DNA of 59,570 bases from an uncultured Prevotellaceae bacterium. Its GTDB lineage: Bacteria > Bacteroidota > Bacteroidia > Bacteroidales > Bacteroidaceae. Within the stretch, counting starts at the first letter, position 1. Each line of letters starts with the position of its first letter. This document shows positions 7,263 to 15,546 of this stretch, in pieces. The position numbers were made by a program, and so were the translations under genes. The notes beneath the pieces were generated by a model. It made no database searches and was not told where the DNA came from. It saw only the letters and a program-made list of their open reading frames with translations. The stretch lies in NCBI GenBank assembly GCA_902800435.1, contig CADCEQ010000010.1, forward strand, positions 1 to 59,570. Reading direction: 5' to 3'.

Positions 7263-9574
7263 CCCTTGTTGATTATGGCCATACACTCGTCGTAGGTCAG
7301 TTGTGCAGCCTTCTCGTGGAGGGCCTTCGGCAGCCGGTAGTTCTTTCCGTCGTAAGCCAGGTATGGGCCATAGCGGCCATTCAGGACTTCGAGTTTTTCG
7401 TCCTCGGTAAAGATCTTCAAATGCTTCTGAGTGTCAGCCTTGCGCTTCTCCTCAATCAGCTTGATCGCCTCCTCCAGGGTAATAGCCATGGGATCAGTAT
7501 CCTTGGGCATCGACGTATATTTACCGGCGTGCATCACGTAGGGTCCGAAACGCCCGGCACCGATGGTCACTGTCTTGCCTTCATACTGGCCAATGTCGCG
7601 GGGCAGTTTGAACAGTTCCAGAGCTTCCTCCAGACTGACGCTCTCCATGCTCATCTTCTTGGGCAACTGGGCAAACTGCGGCTTCTCCTTGTCTTCGGCA
7701 GAGCCTATCTGCACCACCGGACCGAAGCGCCCGATCTTGACAAACACGGGCTTCCCCGACTTCGGGTCGATGCCCAACTGGCGCTCGCCGGCCTTGTGCT
7801 CATTACGGCTGTTCATGGCCTTGTCGACGGTGGGCTCAAAACTCTTGTCGAAGGTTTTCAGCATCTTTGTCCATACCTCATCGCCTTCAGCAATCTTATC
7901 GAAGTCCTGCTCCACCTTAGCCGTGAAGTTATAGTCCATAATGCCCGGGAAATTCTCCATCAGGTAGTCGTTCACCACGATGCCGATATCCGTAGGCATG
8001 AGCTTGCCCTTGTCCGAACCGGCCAGCTCGCGTCGCACTTTCTGCGTTACCTGCTTGCCCTTGAGGGTATCGACAGTGTACACGCGCTCCTCACCTTTCT
8101 TGTCACCCTTGGCCACGTACTCACGCTGCTGGATGGTCGAGATGGTGGGGGCGTAGGTCGACGGACGGCCAATACCCAGTTCCTCAAGCTTATGCACCAA
8201 AGATGCCTCCGTATATCGCTGCGGTCCCTGGCTGAACCGTTCGACGGCGGCAATCTCGCGACGCGTTAGTTCCGTTCCCTTTTTCAGCGGGGGCAGCACG
8301 TGGCTGAACTCGTCCTGCTGCTGGTCCTCGTCGTCGCTCGACTCACGATAGACCTTCAGGAAACCGTCGAATTTCACGACCTCGCCCTGAGCGATGAAGG
8401 TTGAGTTCTGAAGGTTGACATTTGGATTCTCTATATTAATCTCCGCTGTCGTCTTCTCCATCTCAGCGTCGGCCATCTGCGATGCGATGGTGCGCTTCCA
8501 GATGAGGTCATACAGTTTCTTCTCCTGGGCTGTGCCCTCAATGGCCTGCTGGTTCATATAGGTCGGGCGGATGGCCTCGTGAGCCTCCTGGGCTCCCTTC
8601 GAACTGGTATGATACTGACGCGGCTTGGAGTAATTCTCACCGTAAAGATTGGTAATCTCCTCCTTCGAGGCACCCAAGCAGAGCTTCGACAGGTTCACTG
8701 AGTCGGTACGCATATAGGTAATGCGTCCACTCTCATACAAGCGCTGCGCCACCATCATGGTCTGACTTACGGTGAAACCCAGCTTGCGGGCGGCTTCCTG
8801 CTGCAGGGTCGACGTCGTGAAAGGCGGTGCCGGAGCACGCTTCACGGGTTTCTGCTGTATGCTACTGACGACAAACCGGGCCTCCTTGCAAACTTCAAGG
8901 AACTGCTCCACCTCCTCATGGGTCTTCAGGCGCATGGCCAGCATGGCTCTCACCTCCGACTGCGAGCCGTCTTCATTGGTAACGCCGAAGATGGCATTCA
9001 CACTGTAGTAAGTCTCGGTCTTGAAGGCCTGCAACTCGCGCTCGCGCTCTACAATCAGTCTGACGGCCACACTCTGCACACGACCGGCTGAGAGCGATGG
9101 CTTCACTTTGCGCCACAGCACGGGCGACAGCTTGAAGCCCACCAGACGGTCGAGCACGCGGCGAGCCTGCTGGGCGTTCACAAGATTCATGTCCAGATGG
9201 CGCGGATGCTCAATGGCCTCCAGGATAGCAGGCTTTGTAATCTCGTGGAACACTATGCGGTTGGTCTTCTTCTCATCCAGTCCCAACACCTCGCAGAGGT
9301 GCCAGGAGATGGCCTCTCCCTCGCGGTCTTCATCGGACGCCAGCCACACCTTCTCGGCCTCCTTGGCTTGCTTCTTCAGTTCGCTGACCAGCTTTTTCTT
9401 CTCGTCGGGAATCTCGTACTCGGGTTCCAGCGATGTGTCGTCTATACTCAGTTCTTTTTTCTTCAAGTCGCGGATGTGGCCGTAGCTCGACATCACTTTG
9501 AAGTCCTTGCCTAAGAACTTCTCAATGGTTTTCGCCTTGGCAGGCGACTCAACGATAACCAGATTTTTCTGCAT
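7259..9574 (-). CDS. topA: DNA topoisomerase I (type IA)
   Basis: Relaxes negative supercoils by single-strand passage. The Toprim domain begins at LVIVESPAKAKTIEKFLG (residues 5-22) and has the metal-binding DEDREGE at 81-87. The catalytic tyrosine is Tyr287 in GRITYMRTDS. The C-terminal ~180 residues consist of topoisomerase C-terminal repeats with the recurrent pattern RFGP(Y/V)V and RYGPYL. There are no CxxC zinc ribbons as in E. coli TopA, which is normal for Bacteroidetes at 771 residues. It heads the operon, with a TACTTTTG box at 9606-9613 and a leader of about 30 bases. Confidence 0.95.
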   Translation of the reverse strand: MQKNLVIVESPAKAKTIEKFLGKDFKVMSSYGHIRDLKKKELSIDDTSLEPEYEIPDEKKKLVSELKKQAKEAEKVWLASDEDREGEAISWHLCEVLGLDEKKTNRIVFHEITKPAILEAIEHPRHLDMNLVNAQQARRVLDRLVGFKLSPVLWRKVKPSLSAGRVQSVAVRLIVERERELQAFKTETYYSVNAIFGVTNEDGSQSEVRAMLAMRLKTHEEVEQFLEVCKEARFVVSSIQQKPVKRAPAPPFTTSTLQQEAARKLGFTVSQTMMVAQRLYESGRITYMRTDSVNLSKLCLGASKEEITNLYGENYSKPRQYHTSSKGAQEAHEAIRPTYMNQQAIEGTAQEKKLYDLIWKRTIASQMADAEMEKTTAEINIENPNVNLQNSTFIAQGEVVKFDGFLKVYRESSDDEDQQQDEFSHVLPPLKKGTELTRREIAAVERFSQGPQRYTEASLVHKLEELGIGRPSTYAPTISTIQQREYVAKGDKKGEERVYTVDTLKGKQVTQKVRRELAGSDKGKLMPTDIGIVVNDYLMENFPGIMDYNFTAKVEQDFDKIAEGDEVWTKMLKTFDKSFEPTVDKAMNSRNEHKAGERQLGIDPKSGKPVFVKIGRFGPVVQIGSAEDKEKPQFAQLPKKMSMESVSLEEALELFKLPRDIGQYEGKTVTIGAGRFGPYVMHAGKYTSMPKDTDPMAITLEEAIKLIEEKRKADTQKHLKIFTEDEKLEVLNGRYGPYLAYDGKNYRLPKALHEKAAQLTYDECMAIINKG

Positions 9575-9605
9575 ACTTTCTTCTTACTTTTGCAATTGTG
9601 GGGTG

Positions 9606-9613
9606 CAAAAGTA
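9606..9613 (-). promoter_or_regulatory. -7 box of the topA operon
   Basis: The minus strand reads TACTTTTG, which fits TAnnTTTG, 31 bases before the topA ATG. Confidence 0.55.
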
Positions 9614-9686
9614 CGCAAACTTTTCGCTTACACCTTATTATATATGTGTTTTTTTGCTTTTTTTAAGAGAAAAGCGTTCTTCTGCC

Positions 9687-10604
9687 TTACGGCGCTTTGT
9701 CGACGAAGGGCGTGCACTGACGTATCTCTACTGGAATAGTCTCCGTGCGGAGGCTCTCCTTCGTCACACTGAGCCTCACCATGCAGGCACGGCTGTTCAG
9801 CGGCTTGGGCTGGTCGAAGATGAAGTTGCCGATGCTGTAGTAGATTTTCTTTCCGCGATAGTCCTCGATGGTCTGCAGCGTGTGCGTATGGTGGCACACC
9901 AGCACGTCGGCACCGGCGTCTATCAGGCGGCGCGCCTCCATGCGCTGACGGGGCACGGGCCGCAGCGTGTGCTCTCCGCCCCAGTGCAGCGACACGATGA
10001 TGACGGCCTTCGGGTCGGCGCGCCTTAGTCGGTTGACGCTGCTCAGCAGCGAGTCCATCGGCTCCTGACTGACGCAGGGGCGGTCGGTCAGGTAGGCGTA
10101 GTTCTCAAGGGCCAGGCGCAGCGAGGCCACGAGCCACACCCTGCGGGGCTGTCTGGCCAGCAGTACGGGCTGTACCGCCTCATGCATGTTCTGCCCCGCT
10201 CCGATGGGCACCATGCCTGCCGCCTTGATGTTGCGGCGCGTGTCCATCAGTCCCTCACGACCCTGGTCTATCGAGTGGTTGTTGGCTAAGTTCAGGTGTG
10301 TAAAGCCGTGGCGGCGGAGCGTGTTCAGCCACTCCGGCTCGCCACGGAAAATATACAGTTTCTGTACGGGCGCCTTGATCTTGGTGGCCGGGCACTCCAG
10401 ATTGCCCACGGCCACCTTCGCCTTGCGCAGCACGGCGTCTACGCCCGGCGAGAACATGCAGTCAGGCCCCCGCTGCTCAATGGCACGCCGCACACCGCGG
10501 TCGAGCAGGATGTCGCCCGTCAGGACGACGGTCAGCGTGTCGGAGGCGGCAGCCCATAACGCCCATCCCAGACTAACAGCCAGAGCTATAGAAAATCTCC
10601 TCAT
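9687..10604 (-). CDS. CapA-family (PGA_cap) metallophosphatase-like exported protein
   Basis: 305 residues with an N-terminal signal peptide (about 1-21, ending AAASD). The body follows the PGA_cap pattern: VVLTGDILLDRGV near residue 26, VGNLECPAT near 67, LNLANNHSIDQG near 107, VSLHWGGEH near 205 and VCHHTHTLQ near 236. These are the metal-binding positions of the calcineurin-like fold. Family members include CapA of poly-gamma-glutamate capsules, but no capB, capC or capD gene is nearby, so a capsule role is not supported. It overlaps the preceding DUF3160 gene by 32 bases. The precise substrate is unknown. Confidence 0.85.
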   Translation of the reverse strand: MRRFSIALAVSLGWALWAAASDTLTVVLTGDILLDRGVRRAIEQRGPDCMFSPGVDAVLRKAKVAVGNLECPATKIKAPVQKLYIFRGEPEWLNTLRRHGFTHLNLANNHSIDQGREGLMDTRRNIKAAGMVPIGAGQNMHEAVQPVLLARQPRRVWLVASLRLALENYAYLTDRPCVSQEPMDSLLSSVNRLRRADPKAVIIVSLHWGGEHTLRPVPRQRMEARRLIDAGADVLVCHHTHTLQTIEDYRGKKIYYSIGNFIFDQPKPLNSRACMVRLSVTKESLRTETIPVEIRQCTPFVDKAP

Positions 10605-13002
10605 TCGGCTCCGGCTTCTGCTCCAAAGGCACCGTGATGGGCTCCATCCACTCGGGCACGCCCTTGCGCGGGTTCTTCTCCAGCTCCTGCTGCCACTCCT
10701 CGTCGGTCAGCCGCTGCTTGTCCATCGGCTCCGTGAACTCACGGTACGAGAAGACGGCACCGCGCGTCAGGTACAGGTAGCCGCCAATCTCGACGACGAC
10801 GTAGATCTCGTCGCCCAGTCCGACGGCCTCGTAGAGTATCGACTTATTGGGATTGTTGTCAGAGTTGGCAGTATAGACGTCGGCCACCAGGGCCATCTTG
10901 CGGTCGGCGCCCTCCACGTCGCTCCATCCCATCAGGTACTGGTCAGGCTGGCGCAGCAGGTCGAGCGATATGTTCTCGAACGTCGCACCTATGCACTTTA
11001 TCTGGTCGTACTCCTCGTCGGTCAGCGTTTTTCCCGCCAGTTCCTTCTCGCTGATGCGCAGCAGGAAGCCCACCTCCTCGCCGATGCGCTCCGTGGCCTC
11101 CTTCACCTTCTCGGTCATCATGTTGTGCTCATTCAGCAGGTTGGCAGTGTTGTCGAGCAGTTCGATGGCCTTCTTCCAGAACGCCACGTTCGGCTCAACA
11201 TAGCCCTTCACCACGGGGTCGGGCGGTCCGCCGCCACCACACTCGGCACCCATAGGCTGCTTGGCGTAGAGGATGGCGTCGTGCTTCAGCTCGGCCCACG
11301 AGCTGAGGGCGGCGTTCAGGTTCTTGAGGTCCCAGCCGTCGCCGACCATGAAGTAGGGCACGCCCTTGTCTTTCTCGTTGACGGTCTTCACCGTCTGCAT
11401 CCACTGCGTGGCGAGACTCTCCTGCCAGTTGATTTCGCCCATGCGCTTCTTCATCTTCTCCAGCATTGGCTTGAAGTCCTTCCACTTCTGCCCCTCCTCT
11501 ATCAGGACCTTCTCGGCGGCACTCACACCTATGGCGGCCATGAAGTCGAGGCCCTGCGGTGTGGCGCGCTCGGTGGGGTCGCCGTCGTAGTCAACCATCT
11601 CCTGCAGCACCTCGGCATCGGGCTGGTATCGCTGCGGCATCAGGCAAATCTTGTTGTGGCTCGTGCGCTCGAACTTCGGGCGTATGCGCGTCTGCGTGTT
11701 ACCTATTTCGTTCAGAGCTTCGGTCAGGTCGGCCATGCCCGGAGCGCTGGTCAGCAGCTCGCTCTGCAGCAGTCCGCGCTTCCTGACCTCCTGCTGCACC
11801 TGCAGAATCGAGAGGTTGTCGGGCAGTCCCATCATGTGGGTCAGCAGCAGGTTCACCACGTCGTAGTTCTTCTGGGCCACCTTGTCCTCCTGCAGGGCGT
11901 AGGCTACCATCACGGCCTCCTTCACCTCGTTGGCATCCTCCAGGCCAAAGGGCACCGTCTGCAGCCACATCATGCCGCGGAAGTAGCGCTGCAGCGTCTC
12001 GTTGCGCGTGTAGTGGCCACGGGGGCGGAACAGGCTGTAGGGGAATGATATCTCGTTATAGTCGGCCATGAACGGCGTCCTGCTATTCTCCGACTTCATC
12101 ACGCGCTCTATCTCGGCCTTGGCCTCGGCCTGTTCTGTGGCGGCGGCTATCTGCTTGCCCGTCAGCAGCTCGTAGGCCACGGCGAAGTAGACGGCGTTGT
12201 GGTGGGCCAGCTGCTGCATCTCCTCGTCGGCAGCATTCTGTGCCTGGCGGTGCATAGTCTCATAGAGCCGGCGGCTCAGGTCGGTCATCAGCCCTGCCAG
12301 CTTGTGCTCCTCAATCTCGCGCAGCATGCAGTCGAAGTAGACATGGTAGAGCTGCAGGTAGATGTCGGTGGTTACGAACGACGGGAAGCACTGGTAGTCG
12401 TTCTGCTCGTAGACATGGAACAGCTGTTCGTGGTCGGCAGGCACGATGGCAAAGCCGTCGCGCGCCAGCAGTCCGGCCAGCTGCGGGTCAAACTCCGTGA
12501 ACTGCCTCGGGTTGGCCAGGTTCTGCATGTTCACCTTCAGTCCCTTCTCCACCTCGAAGTTCAGCTTCAGCAGCTCCTCCTCACGCGCCTTCACGCGCTT
12601 CATGAAGTCGAGCTCCTCGGCGGTGTACTTCAGGATACCCGTCTCCTCGGAGGCCCGGTAGTAGTAGTCGCGCCATTCTTCGCCTTCCTTCTCCTCCACA
12701 CTGCTGAAGTCGGTCCTCCCGTCGAAGTCCCACATCAGCGAGTCATACCACGTCGTACCCTCATAGATGCCGCGAATGTAGGCATCCTTGAAAGGGAATC
12801 CCTGGCGCGCCGCCGGTGCGTTGCGCAGCACGCGCAGGTCGCCGAGCTGCAGTCCGGTGATGTCCATGTTGAGATCCAGACTGTCCTTCAGCGACTCCAC
12901 GTTAATGGTCGAAACCGGCATTGCCGTCTCCACCACTCCTTGTTTTTGGCTGCACGCGACCGCCAGAGCCGCCATGCCAGCCACAAATAATAACTTCTTC
13001 AT
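10573..13002 (-). CDS. DUF3160-family lipoprotein
   Basis: 809 residues from the ATG at 13002. The N-terminus MKKLLFVAGMAALAVACSQK is a lipoprotein signal with the lipid-bearing Cys at residue 17. The rest is a large, mostly helical region typical of DUF3160, including the segment FPSFVTTDIYLQLYHVYFD and later QQRYQPDAEVLQEM-like stretches. Function is unknown. The start overlaps the FG-GAP protein stop by ATGA, and its end overlaps the CapA-like gene, so the three are co-translated. Some in-frame sequence precedes 13002, but it overlaps the upstream gene and lacks a signal. A cell-envelope role is likely because the neighbours are exported too. Confidence 0.8.
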   Translation of the reverse strand: MKKLLFVAGMAALAVACSQKQGVVETAMPVSTINVESLKDSLDLNMDITGLQLGDLRVLRNAPAARQGFPFKDAYIRGIYEGTTWYDSLMWDFDGRTDFSSVEEKEGEEWRDYYYRASEETGILKYTAEELDFMKRVKAREEELLKLNFEVEKGLKVNMQNLANPRQFTEFDPQLAGLLARDGFAIVPADHEQLFHVYEQNDYQCFPSFVTTDIYLQLYHVYFDCMLREIEEHKLAGLMTDLSRRLYETMHRQAQNAADEEMQQLAHHNAVYFAVAYELLTGKQIAAATEQAEAKAEIERVMKSENSRTPFMADYNEISFPYSLFRPRGHYTRNETLQRYFRGMMWLQTVPFGLEDANEVKEAVMVAYALQEDKVAQKNYDVVNLLLTHMMGLPDNLSILQVQQEVRKRGLLQSELLTSAPGMADLTEALNEIGNTQTRIRPKFERTSHNKICLMPQRYQPDAEVLQEMVDYDGDPTERATPQGLDFMAAIGVSAAEKVLIEEGQKWKDFKPMLEKMKKRMGEINWQESLATQWMQTVKTVNEKDKGVPYFMVGDGWDLKNLNAALSSWAELKHDAILYAKQPMGAECGGGGPPDPVVKGYVEPNVAFWKKAIELLDNTANLLNEHNMMTEKVKEATERIGEEVGFLLRISEKELAGKTLTDEEYDQIKCIGATFENISLDLLRQPDQYLMGWSDVEGADRKMALVADVYTANSDNNPNKSILYEAVGLGDEIYVVVEIGGYLYLTRGAVFSYREFTEPMDKQRLTDEEWQQELEKNPRKGVPEWMEPITVPLEQKPEPNEEIFYSSGC

Positions 13003-13508
13003 AGGCTGAAATATTTGGTTGCTGTTTTTTTGTCCACGCCTTTTACAATGAACCGCTCGAAGGCCATGCCGAAGCCGCTCCAGCGGTAGTCGGAGACCAC
13101 CCACAGCGAGTCGGCGGTGGTCTCAAGTGCCCGGATGCGCCCGTTGCGGAAGCGGAAGTCCTCAAGCCGTCCGCCCAGTTTCGAGCCGAGCCACAGGGGC
13201 CGCGCCTTGCCTTTCACCGACTTGAAGATGAAGAGCCGGCGTGCCGGCTCGGGGTAGAAGCGCGTCCCTTTCACCACGCCCACCATGGCGTCCTCCCGTC
13301 CGTCGCCGTCGACGTCGCCCGTCTGGAACCGGTACACAGGGTACGGCAGCCGCCAGTCGCCCAGCCAGTACAGGCTGTCGTGCTCGCGCCGCAGCTCGAA
13401 CGTCTGCGCCGTGGCGGCGGTAGCGGCCAGGCAGAGCAGTATGGTGGCCAGTGCTTTCAGCGAGCGGTAGTTGTGGTCTTGCGGCAGGAAGTCGTTGTCC
13501 TCGTCCAT
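12999..13508 (-). CDS. FG-GAP/VCBS-type small exported protein
   Basis: 169 residues from the ATG at 13508. A charged N-terminal stretch (MDEDNDFLPQDHNYRSLK) precedes a hydrophobic segment at about 19-34 ending TAATAQ, so it is either an unusually long signal peptide or an N-terminal anchor. At about residue 65 it carries DVDGDGREDAMVG, a calcium-binding FG-GAP/dockerin-like loop. A second start upstream would extend into promoter DNA and is rejected. A TATCTTTG box at 13538-13545 with a TTTG -33 box 20 bases upstream drives the three-gene unit. Its function is unknown. Confidence 0.75.
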   Translation of the reverse strand: MDEDNDFLPQDHNYRSLKALATILLCLAATAATAQTFELRREHDSLYWLGDWRLPYPVYRFQTGDVDGDGREDAMVGVVKGTRFYPEPARRLFIFKSVKGKARPLWLGSKLGGRLEDFRFRNGRIRALETTADSLWVVSDYRWSGFGMAFERFIVKGVDKKTATKYFSL

Positions 13509-13537
13509 TTTTCGGTTCGTAGTAGGGTTTACGGTTG

Positions 13538-13569
13538 CAAAGATACTAACAAAACCGCAACTTTCCAAA
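13538..13569 (-). promoter_or_regulatory. Promoter of the FG-GAP / DUF3160 / CapA operon
   Basis: On the minus strand TTTG (13566-13569) and TATCTTTG (13538-13545) are separated by 20 bases, the standard Bacteroidetes -33/-7 spacing. The start codon at 13508 is 29 bases after the -7 box. Confidence 0.7.
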
Positions 13570-13648
13570 TAATAGACGAAGAAAAATCATCACAGCGCGT
13601 AGCCAATGCCAAGAGAGATGGCTACGGTGGTATATTTTAATCGTCAAA

Positions 13649-14689
13649 TCAGAACAGGGCAACGCCCAACTCGACAAAGGGTTTCCGCCGGAACGACTTG
13701 CCGCTGGCGACATAGCGGGTGGAGGCATAGCCAACAGTCGCAAAGAGCGACGCCTTCGGATGCACTTCATACTCGACATTCAGCCTGCCCTCGAGGGCAA
13801 ACATCTTAGGCGCATCAGTGCCCTTGCGCATAACTGCTACATCGGCTATGCCAACGTCGGCGCTGACAGTAAAGCGCGGCAACAAGGTAAGATACTGCCC
13901 GATGCGATAGTATACAGAGCTGTATAGATAGTCGTCCCAGCCCTTCTGCCCTATCCCGAAGCCTATGACGTTGTAAGTGTGGCGATTACGCACCCTCAGC
14001 GCCAGATTGACGGGACTGTAGCTCCCGGCGGCAACGAGCATCTGCAGCCGGCTTCGCTTGTTGAAGTTTAGCAGTCCGATTTGTCGGCCTTCATCTTCAC
14101 TGACATTGATAATACCAACCTGCGTACCGCTCGGATTGCTACAGCAGTTGTTAATAACGCCTATTTGGAAACCGAGCAGGGTGTCAGCCATATTTACAAA
14201 ACCGATGCCGACCCCACTGTCAGACATATTAAATACTCCGACTCTCAAGCCCGAGTCCGCACCATTGAAGATGCCAAGTTGTACGCCTTTCGTCTCGATT
14301 GAAGAACCATTCACCGCGCCAATCTGCAAGCCGTGCATACCCTCACCGGCAATGTTAATTCCACCAATGGCCACGCCGCGCAGGTGCCCACCTATATAAT
14401 TGAAGCCGGCAATCTTTACGCCATTGACATCGTCCGGCGTCATCCCAATGAGGCCGTATATACCCACCCCACTCATACTATTGAGAACGCCTCCGCCTGC
14501 GATGCCTAACTGGAACCCCTTCAGCGACGGGACGATACCGATAAGCCCGACGTCGACGCACTTCACGCTGTCGTTCCCCAAGCCTATGGACAGACGGCCA
14601 TATGCGGGAATACTGTCAGCATCAGCAGCCAATACGGACATCAGCCGGACCGACATCAAGAACATCAAGCAGAGCCATTTCTTTTTCAT
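13649..14689 (-). CDS. LA_2272-like surface repeat protein
   Basis: 346 residues with a signal peptide ending VLAAD (about residue 22). Residues ~55-220 consist of short repeats built on the pattern G-x-Q-(I/L)-G-(I/V)-x-N, for example GLQIGAVNGSS, GVQLGIFNGAD and GFQIGVINN, each about 18-20 residues. This is the repeat type of the LA_2272-like surface family. The C-terminal ~100 residues are aromatic and alternate like beta strands, ending VELGVALF, which suggests an outer-membrane beta structure. It has its own TATCTTTG box at 14719-14726. Its function is unknown. Confidence 0.75.
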   Translation of the reverse strand: MKKKWLCLMFLMSVRLMSVLAADADSIPAYGRLSIGLGNDSVKCVDVGLIGIVPSLKGFQLGIAGGGVLNSMSGVGIYGLIGMTPDDVNGVKIAGFNYIGGHLRGVAIGGINIAGEGMHGLQIGAVNGSSIETKGVQLGIFNGADSGLRVGVFNMSDSGVGIGFVNMADTLLGFQIGVINNCCSNPSGTQVGIINVSEDEGRQIGLLNFNKRSRLQMLVAAGSYSPVNLALRVRNRHTYNVIGFGIGQKGWDDYLYSSVYYRIGQYLTLLPRFTVSADVGIADVAVMRKGTDAPKMFALEGRLNVEYEVHPKASLFATVGYASTRYVASGKSFRRKPFVELGVALF

Positions 14690-14718
14690 CTGTCAATAAC
14701 GTATCTGTCTCACGGGGG

Positions 14719-14726
14719 CAAAGATA
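14719..14726 (-). promoter_or_regulatory. -7 box of the LA_2272-like gene
   Basis: The minus strand reads TATCTTTG, 29 bases before the ATG at 14689. Confidence 0.6.
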
Positions 14727-15063
14727 GGGAATCTTTGTGACAACACGCTTCAATCCCCGTGGCTTTTTGCACTCTTTAGTCTTTTATAAGTTTCCTTTTT
14801 CCTACCCGAACGCCCACCGGCGACAGCCTGCCGCCAGCTTCGCTACACCCAGCTCCCTAGGGAGAACCGCAGAAAGCCCGCTGCCTCTCCCCCCTAGGTG
14901 TATAAATATTGACAAACCGAATCTCATAACTCTTGCGGAAGTCAGCAACGGGCGAGTGGCTGCAGAATACCGAAGTTATGCCCGATTTCGTAATCGTTTG
15001 ACGCTCTGAGGCTTATAAAAATGTGCCCTCTGAAAAGTCCGAAAAACCGCTTGAAATCGTCAG

Positions 15064-15098
15064 AAAAGGCCTGTTTTTCACTCGAAAACAGGCCTTTT
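15064..15098. terminator. Strong bidirectional hairpin terminator
   Basis: AAAAGGCCTGTTTT and AAAACAGGCCTTTTT form a stem of about 13 base pairs with A and T tracts on the two sides, so it can end transcription in both directions. No gene ends directly at it. Confidence 0.7.
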
Positions 15099-15108
15099 TG
15101 CCGTCAGT

Positions 15109-15172
15109 AAGGCGGCACCTTACGCCCCGAAAGGCGCCACCTAACTCATAGAAAGGTGCCGGTAAACTCCCG
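15109..15172. repeat. Three 21-22 base tandem units, locus A
   Basis: Units begin at 15109, 15130 and 15152. Each opens with AAGGCGGC, AAAGGCGCC or AAAGGTGCC and then has a more variable half ending near a TA(A) and a G. The units at 45136-45198 have the same form. Confidence 0.55.
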
Positions 15173-15237
15173 ACAGCCTCCGTTTTCTTTACAAAGGGGC
15201 CGTTCCCAACCCTATCCTTCTCCCAGATTGCAGATTC

Positions 15238-15308
15238 GCAACGATACTTTTTCAGGCAAGTTTTCTTAACAATAGTTACATTAGTTCAGATTTATTTCGT
15301 ATCGTTGC
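15238..15308. repeat. 10-base perfect inverted repeat
   Basis: GCAACGATAC (15238-15247) and GTATCGTTGC (15299-15308) are exact inverted copies separated by 51 AT-rich bases. Confidence 0.6.
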
Positions 15309-15340
15309 CGTCAGAATTATCAAACGCATTATGCTTATGA

Positions 15341-15436
15341 GAAAAATACGCAAGTGAAGTGCAAGGCGAACGCAGAGCCGAGCTCGCTCGAGCTATGCTG
15401 AGCCGCAGCCTTCACTCGCCGTTGCATCTCAAATGC
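15341..15436 (-). ncRNA. Candidate small RNA with own promoter and terminator-like 3' end
   Basis: A TACCTTTG box at 15442-15449 (minus strand) is followed by about 90 bases that fold back on themselves. GCGAGTGAAG (complement of 15410-15419) pairs with CTTCACTTGC (complement of 15350-15359) with one G-U. An inner palindrome of AGCTCG and CGAGCT halves lies near 15381-15394. Directly after the long stem comes GTATTTTTC, a T run that would end transcription. No open frame of note lies inside. The size and layout fit a small regulatory RNA, but it may instead be a dispersed repeat. Confidence 0.4.
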
Positions 15437-15441
15437 GACGG

Positions 15442-15449
15442 CAAAGGTA
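15442..15449 (-). promoter_or_regulatory. -7 box of the candidate small RNA
   Basis: The minus strand reads TACCTTTG. It lies just past the gyrB terminator, and no protein gene follows it on that strand for more than 700 bases. Confidence 0.5.
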
Positions 15450-15453
15450 CGGC

Positions 15454-15491
15454 AAAAAAAAGCCAGCCACAAGCATTTGCCTGCGGCTGGC
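15454..15491 (-). terminator. Terminator of gyrB
   Basis: On the minus strand GCCAGCC and GGCTGGC arms (15462-15468 and 15485-15491) close a longer GC-rich stem followed by eight T residues. It lies about 55 bases after the gyrB stop. Confidence 0.8.
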
Positions 15492-15546
15492 GGAATCATA
15501 GAGTTATAAAGGTTTGATTGTCAGCGGTTTCTGAAGTCGTCTACGC

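Larger units (their letters stand above)
14727..15546. other. Gene-free stretch of ~800 bases
   Basis: No convincing gene is present; a 90-codon open frame at 14737-15009 has no signal, no promoter and no family resemblance. The stretch holds a strong hairpin (15064-15098), three 21-22 base tandem units (15109-15172), a 10-base inverted repeat (15238-15308), a candidate small RNA on the minus strand (15341-15449) and the gyrB terminator (15454-15491). 14740-15060 holds nothing else I can identify. Confidence 0.6.

Noticed and set aside
10186..12048. 620-codon plus-strand frame
   Set aside because: Antisense to CapA-like and DUF3160 genes, rich in Leu/His/Val without any domain.
14737..15009. 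90-codon open frame in the gene-free stretch
   Set aside because: No start context, no family and biased composition; treated as non-coding.
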